A DNA stretch of 64,000 nt from UBA4782 sp034430215 (GTDB lineage: Bacteria > Chloroflexota > Anaerolineae > Anaerolineales > Anaerolineaceae). Location of the stretch: the NCBI GenBank assembly GCA_034430215.1, contig DAOUFE010000036.1, positions 1-64,000 on the forward strand, in the 5' to 3' direction. The translations under genes were made by a program, and so were the position numbers. The stretch's first letter is position 1. Each line of letters begins with the position of its first letter. The notes beneath the pieces were generated by a model, which was not told the DNA's origin, made no database searches, and saw only the letters and a program-made list of their open reading frames with translations. This document shows, in pieces, positions 60,528-64,000 of this stretch.

Positions 60528-61397
60528 CTATGGTACAAGATGAGCGATCAACCCAGGCGAAGCAATATAGTCAGCAAGAGACGCATAGGGGATAGTCACC
60601 TGTTGTGGTCCGGCTGCATAAGCCGCCACCTGGTAAGGATCGAAATAGATCACCAGCCCATCAGGTGTGATTGACCAGCGCGAATAGTTTTCTGGCGTGG
60701 GGGTTGCCCCTTCGAGAAATTCGTATACCCCTTTGGCAGTCAGATCATTGATACAGTAGCTGCTGACCGCATTCATCCAATCACTACCCGAAGTAAACAA
60801 TTGCTCTAATTCCACAACCTGTCGGGTATTCATGTCATAAGTCAAAGTCTTCGAATATGAGAATGGATGCGCGGCTCCGGCAGTATAGGTAAAAAATTCA
60901 AAATGAACGCTAACCAGCGAATGATCATTATAGGTGATGGTGACTGCATTATCTAGTGTCGAACGAATATCTGGCATATTAGCAGCTCGCCACTCTTCAA
61001 TTTCAGCAATCCCATCCAAAAAGTTTTTTTGTTCAACCTCCATCATAGCCTGTACCAGGGTGTTGAAGGGATCTGCATAGGATGCATCCCCATCCATTTT
61101 TACCTTCTCGAGCTGAATCGTATATGCTGTGGAATCTGCCGGAGATTCGATGGTTTCATTTACCAGGGTTGCAACGGTTGGAGCAATGACTGTGGCTGTA
61201 GCCGTTGCAGCAGGTAGAGTTTCGGTAGGGATCACAATTGTTGCTGTCATATCTGGGATGGAACTGGATACCGAAGATGCCAGGCTTTCTGTGGTGCCTT
61301 CAGTCGCTGCAGGCTGCATTGAAACAGCAGTGCAACTACTGAGAATAGTGAGCGATAAAACCCAAAAGAATATGAAAAAACATTTTTTATTTTTCAT
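60528..61397 (-). CDS. DUF3298/RsiV-like lipoprotein
   Basis: A 289-residue lipoprotein with lipobox LSSCTAV near residue 20-25 and a Thr/Ala-rich linker. The C-terminal half (FEFFTYTAGAAHPFSYSKTLTYDM and WSITPDGLVIYFDPYQVAAYAAGPQQVTIPY, seen in parts) matches the DUF3298 pattern shared with the lysozyme-binding anti-sigma RsiV. Here there is no cytoplasmic sigma-binding part, so it is a stand-alone surface module. Function unknown. Confidence 0.75.
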   Translation of the reverse strand: MKNKKCFFIFFWVLSLTILSSCTAVSMQPAATEGTTESLASSVSSSIPDMTATIVIPTETLPAATATATVIAPTVATLVNETIESPADSTAYTIQLEKVKMDGDASYADPFNTLVQAMMEVEQKNFLDGIAEIEEWRAANMPDIRSTLDNAVTITYNDHSLVSVHFEFFTYTAGAAHPFSYSKTLTYDMNTRQVVELEQLFTSGSDWMNAVSSYCINDLTAKGVYEFLEGATPTPENYSRWSITPDGLVIYFDPYQVAAYAAGPQQVTIPYASLADYIASPGLIAHLVP

Positions 61398-61406
61398 AAA
61401 TGTTTC

Positions 61407-62558
61407 TCAATACTGGCTCATCGAAGGATCCACCTGGCGCACCCAGGCATTGATACCGCCCTGCAGGCTACGTACATTGGTAAACCCTGCCTTCTGCATC
61501 AATCCCACAGCAGTTTGTGACCGTACCCCGGTACGGCAAAAGACCACAATGGGTTTGTCATGAGAAATATCCTGTATTTGTGAAGATAACATTTCCAGAG
61601 GAATGGCGATGGCACCAGAAAGGCTGGACACCTGGTGTTCCACCGTGTTTCGCACATCGATGAGCAGAATATCTTTCTTCTCTTTCAACAACTCTGATAG
61701 CTCTTTTGGTGAAATATTATTCGAAAAACTTTCCTGTTGATTTGTGCGCTGGTAAGGAGCGCCGCAGAATTGCTCATAATCCACCAGGTTTTGAATGGCA
61801 GGGTGCTCTCCGCACAACGGGCAGGAGGGATTCTTCTTGAGACAAATTTCTGTGAACCGCATTTCGAGAGCATCGAACAATACCATTCTGTTGATCAGCG
61901 GCTCACCAATACCCAGTAGCAGCTTGATCGTTTCGTTGGCTTCCATGCAGCCAACAATACCAGGCAGTATGCCCATCACACCCGCATCCGAACAGGGAGG
62001 AAGTAGTTCAGGGGGTGGCGATTCCGGGAAAAGGCAGCGATAGCAGGCGCCTTTGCGGACATCGAAGACACTCACCTGCCCTTCGAACCGGAAGATTGAA
62101 CCGTACACATACGGTTTATTATGCAACCCGGCATAATCATTCAGCAAATATCTGGTGGTCAGGTTATCCGTCCCGTCCACAATGACATCGAAACTGCCAG
62201 CTATTTCATCAATGTTATGAGATGTCAACACAGTATTAAATGGGATCACTTCGATGGTCGGATTTAAATCGCTTAAATGCCTTTTAGCACTTTCAACTTT
62301 CGCTACCCCCAGTGTAGAAGTCGTGTGTACTATCTGGCGCTGCAGGTTGGAGATCTCCACTTTATCGTAATCCACCAATCCAAGCCGCCCCACGCCGGCT
62401 GCTGCAAGGTAAAGCGAAATCGGTGATCCCAGCCCGCCAGTTCCTACGATCAACGCAGAAGACCGTTTTAATTTTTCCTGACCGGCAAGCCCAACTTCTG
62501 GTAGCATCAGGTGCCGTGAATAACGAAAAAGCTCATCTTGAGAAAGGTTCCGGCTCAT
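61407..62558 (-). CDS. ThiF/MoeB adenylyltransferase with C-terminal rhodanese domain
   Basis: A 383-residue MoeZ-type enzyme that adenylates and sulfurates MoaD/ThiS-like carrier proteins. The ATP loop GTGGLGSPISLYLAAAGVG is near 36-54, with the RQIVH segment and zinc cysteines CPLC near 250; the rhodanese domain (about 290-380) has the active Cys in VVFCRTGVRSQTA near 350. It is a plausible activator for the AOR-linked MoaD at 11624-11902, although the genes are 50 kb apart. Confidence 0.9.
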   Translation of the reverse strand: MSRNLSQDELFRYSRHLMLPEVGLAGQEKLKRSSALIVGTGGLGSPISLYLAAAGVGRLGLVDYDKVEISNLQRQIVHTTSTLGVAKVESAKRHLSDLNPTIEVIPFNTVLTSHNIDEIAGSFDVIVDGTDNLTTRYLLNDYAGLHNKPYVYGSIFRFEGQVSVFDVRKGACYRCLFPESPPPELLPPCSDAGVMGILPGIVGCMEANETIKLLLGIGEPLINRMVLFDALEMRFTEICLKKNPSCPLCGEHPAIQNLVDYEQFCGAPYQRTNQQESFSNNISPKELSELLKEKKDILLIDVRNTVEHQVSSLSGAIAIPLEMLSSQIQDISHDKPIVVFCRTGVRSQTAVGLMQKAGFTNVRSLQGGINAWVRQVDPSMSQY

Positions 62559-62597
62559 ATTCGCACTCCTGCGCTAAAAATCATACCAAATAATCTG

Positions 62598-62626
62598 TTC
62601 ACTGGCAAACCAGCATCGGGTATACT
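62598..62626 (+). promoter_or_regulatory. Promoter of the HAD hydrolase gene
   Basis: TTCACT (62598-62603), 17-bp spacer, TATACT (62621-62626), then 7 nt to ATG 62634. Leaderless transcript predicted. Confidence 0.6.
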
Positions 62627-62633
62627 TCATTCT

Positions 62634-63275
62634 ATGAAATATTCAACATTATTCTTTGACCTTGATGACACCCTGTATCCGCCTGGCAGCGGCGTTTGGC
62701 AGGCGATCGGTGTACGCATTGACCAATACATCCATGAAGTGATCGGCATACCATCAGAAGAAGCTTTTCCTACCCGCGAAAAACTTTTTAAAACCTATGG
62801 CACTACGCTGAGAGGTCTTCACACCCTGTATGGAATTGATGTTCACCAATACCTCGATTTTGTCCATGATATCCCGTTAAAGGATTACCTCGAGTCTGAT
62901 CCCAAATTACGAGAGATCTTACTCAGCTATCCACACAAAAAGGTGATCTTCACCAACGCTGACCGAGGACACGCACAGCGTACTCTGAAGGTGTTAGGGC
63001 TGGAAGATTGTTTTGATGATATTATTGACATCCTCGATGTCTATCCTCATTGCAAACCGGATATCGAAGCTTTTGAGATCGCGTTAAAAAAAGCGGGTGA
63101 AACAGATTACCAGCGCTGTATTCTTGTGGATGATTACGATAAGAACCTGTTAGCAGCCAGGGAACTGGGTTTCTACACCATTAAACCCCATTCCTGCACC
63201 AACCATACGATCGCCAACGCTTGTATTGCTACGATTACTGATCTACCGGAAGTGCTTGATTCTCTGTTAAGGTAA
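62634..63275 (+). CDS. HAD-superfamily phosphatase, pyrimidine 5'-nucleotidase-like
   Basis: A 213-residue hydrolase. Motif I FFDLDDTLYPPGSG near 7-20, with Asp nucleophile and Asp +2; motif II FTNADRGH near 104; motif IV LVDDYDKNLLAARELG near 160. The DLDDTLY start and the size resemble pyrimidine 5'-nucleotidases (SDT1/Phm8-like), but other small phosphates are possible. The upstream part of the frame (from 62538) covers the promoter and is rejected. Confidence 0.85.
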   Translation: MKYSTLFFDLDDTLYPPGSGVWQAIGVRIDQYIHEVIGIPSEEAFPTREKLFKTYGTTLRGLHTLYGIDVHQYLDFVHDIPLKDYLESDPKLREILLSYPHKKVIFTNADRGHAQRTLKVLGLEDCFDDIIDILDVYPHCKPDIEAFEIALKKAGETDYQRCILVDDYDKNLLAARELGFYTIKPHSCTNHTIANACIATITDLPEVLDSLLR

Positions 63276-63358
63276 TTTTGATAGCTTTCTCAACATTCTC
63301 ACAGGAATATAGAGTAAACTTGTCTTTACATTAAAATCGGCGGATAAGGAGTTGACCG

Positions 63359-64000
63359 ATGAAAGCATCTCGCATCATTTTATTTTGTGTAATAGGAATC
63401 ATTCTGCTTGCTGGTGCATTTTCTGGCGGACTAGTTGTCGGTTGGGTCTTACCAGGTAATCCTGGCACAACCATCACACAGGTGACAGAGAAACCGGTTA
63501 CAGGAGAAACACCGGTTCAAGAGGGAGAAGCGACCGCAACTCCAGTCAATACAGAAACCCTGTTCTCACCATTCTGGGAAGCCTGGGATCTTGTACATAA
63601 CTATTACATCGACCAGCCAGTGGATGATACAAAGCTCATGCAGGGAGCCATTCGCGGCATGATGGAAGGGCTGGGTGATGAACATTCATCCTACATGACA
63701 CCAGAAGAGTACCAAACAGCCAGCGAAGACCTGGCGGGGAAGGAGTATTCCGGTATCGGTGCATGGGTGGATACCACACAGGATTATGTCACTATCATGA
63801 GCACCATGCCTGGCAGCCCTGCTGAAGCTGCAGACTTGCGAACGGGTGACCAGGTCATTGCAATCGATGGAAAAGATCAGACTGGCATCCTCGGAGATGT
63901 GGCATTAAAAAGCATCCTTGGTGAAGAAGGCACCGCGGTCAAGCTGACCATTTACCGCAAAGCAACCGATGAAACGTTTGATGTCGTCATCACACGTGCC
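63359..64000 (+). CDS. S41-family carboxy-terminal processing protease, N-terminal part (cut by window edge)
   Basis: ATG 63359 with AGGAG 7 nt upstream. The open frame runs to the last base with 214 codons visible. An N-terminal membrane helix (about 5-32), a Thr/Glu-rich linker, then FWEAWDLVHNYYIDQPVDD and GLGDEHSSYMTPEEY (CtpA-type N-terminal region), and a PDZ domain (near 128-214: GIGAWVD, ...SPAEAADLRTGDQVIAIDG). The catalytic Ser/Lys domain would lie beyond the window. It is probably a surface protease for envelope proteins. Confidence 0.9.
   Translation, partial: MKASRIILFCVIGIILLAGAFSGGLVVGWVLPGNPGTTITQVTEKPVTGETPVQEGEATATPVNTETLFSPFWEAWDLVHNYYIDQPVDDTKLMQGAIRGMMEGLGDEHSSYMTPEEYQTASEDLAGKEYSGIGAWVDTTQDYVTIMSTMPGSPAEAADLRTGDQVIAIDGKDQTGILGDVALKSILGEEGTAVKLTIYRKATDETFDVVITRA

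Noticed and set aside
1..64000. tRNA, rRNA, CRISPR arrays, IS elements and attachment sites
   Set aside because: No cloverleaf-type sequence, spaced direct repeats, transposase ORF or terminal inverted repeats flanking an ORF were seen on either strand.

Overview
The window looks like a chromosomal segment of an anaerobic bacterium of the Chloroflexota, most like Anaerolineae. This is inferred from gene content, not from a marker-gene search. Supporting signs are moderate G+C, two tungsten-type aldehyde:ferredoxin oxidoreductases (AORs), Ser/Thr kinases and FHA proteins, Thr-Pro-rich linkers on surface proteins, a COG2403/cyclic-2,3-diphosphoglycerate-synthetase-like GTPase and a CpXC-domain protein. 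No rRNA, tRNA, IS element or CRISPR array was recognised. Coding density is high. The only gene-free stretch over 300 bp is 58720-59102.

Layout. 1-2750: an A+T-rich HEPN-domain gene, a transglutaminase-like protein and a deoxynucleoside kinase. 2850-5070 (minus): a flavin-dependent LLM oxidoreductase and a YgeW-like knotted carbamoyltransferase. 5313-11902 (plus): a compact operon of XRE-cupin regulator, AOR, hydantoinase, polyferredoxin, second AOR and MoaD-like sulfur carrier. It is divergent from the carbamoyltransferase across an operator-like palindrome. An SsnA-like amidohydrolase sits further away at 57.4-58.7 kb. Together they suggest an uncharacterised tungsten-dependent route for cyclic ureides or N-heterocycles. 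11933-21331: a modular M23 surface protein, an EamA transporter, an acyltransferase, a membrane Ser/Thr kinase interrupted near its C-terminus by an in-frame stop, and an operon of ECF sigma factor, anti-sigma, bactofilin-like membrane protein and toastrack-like lipoprotein. 21316-32914 (minus): MFS transporter, nadD, obgE, COG2403 GTPase, argS, rpsT, esterase, pgk, gap and a YvcK protein. A three-stem structured element lies in front of obgE.

33073-48790: aminotransferase, GAF/PAS histidine kinase, CpXC protein, a divergent pair of FHA-wHTH regulator and Ser/Thr kinase, a GH3-like/GDPD/AAA+ cluster, a glycosyltransferase, EamA transporter, recJ and alr. 48855-64000: SLC13-like permease, tgt, uppP, PstS-like lipoprotein, aspartate kinase and asd behind a threonine-type attenuator, then an alpha/beta hydrolase, response regulator, SsnA-like amidohydrolase, VOC protein, PIG-L deacetylase, DUF3298 lipoprotein, ThiF/MoeB-rhodanese, HAD phosphatase and the N-terminal half of a CtpA-type protease cut by the window edge.

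Two regulatory themes stand out. First, many genes have a -10 box only 6-10 nt before the start codon, which predicts leaderless mRNAs. Second, the lysine/threonine pathway genes have a full attenuator: promoter, Thr-rich leader peptide, antiterminator pairing and intrinsic terminator.
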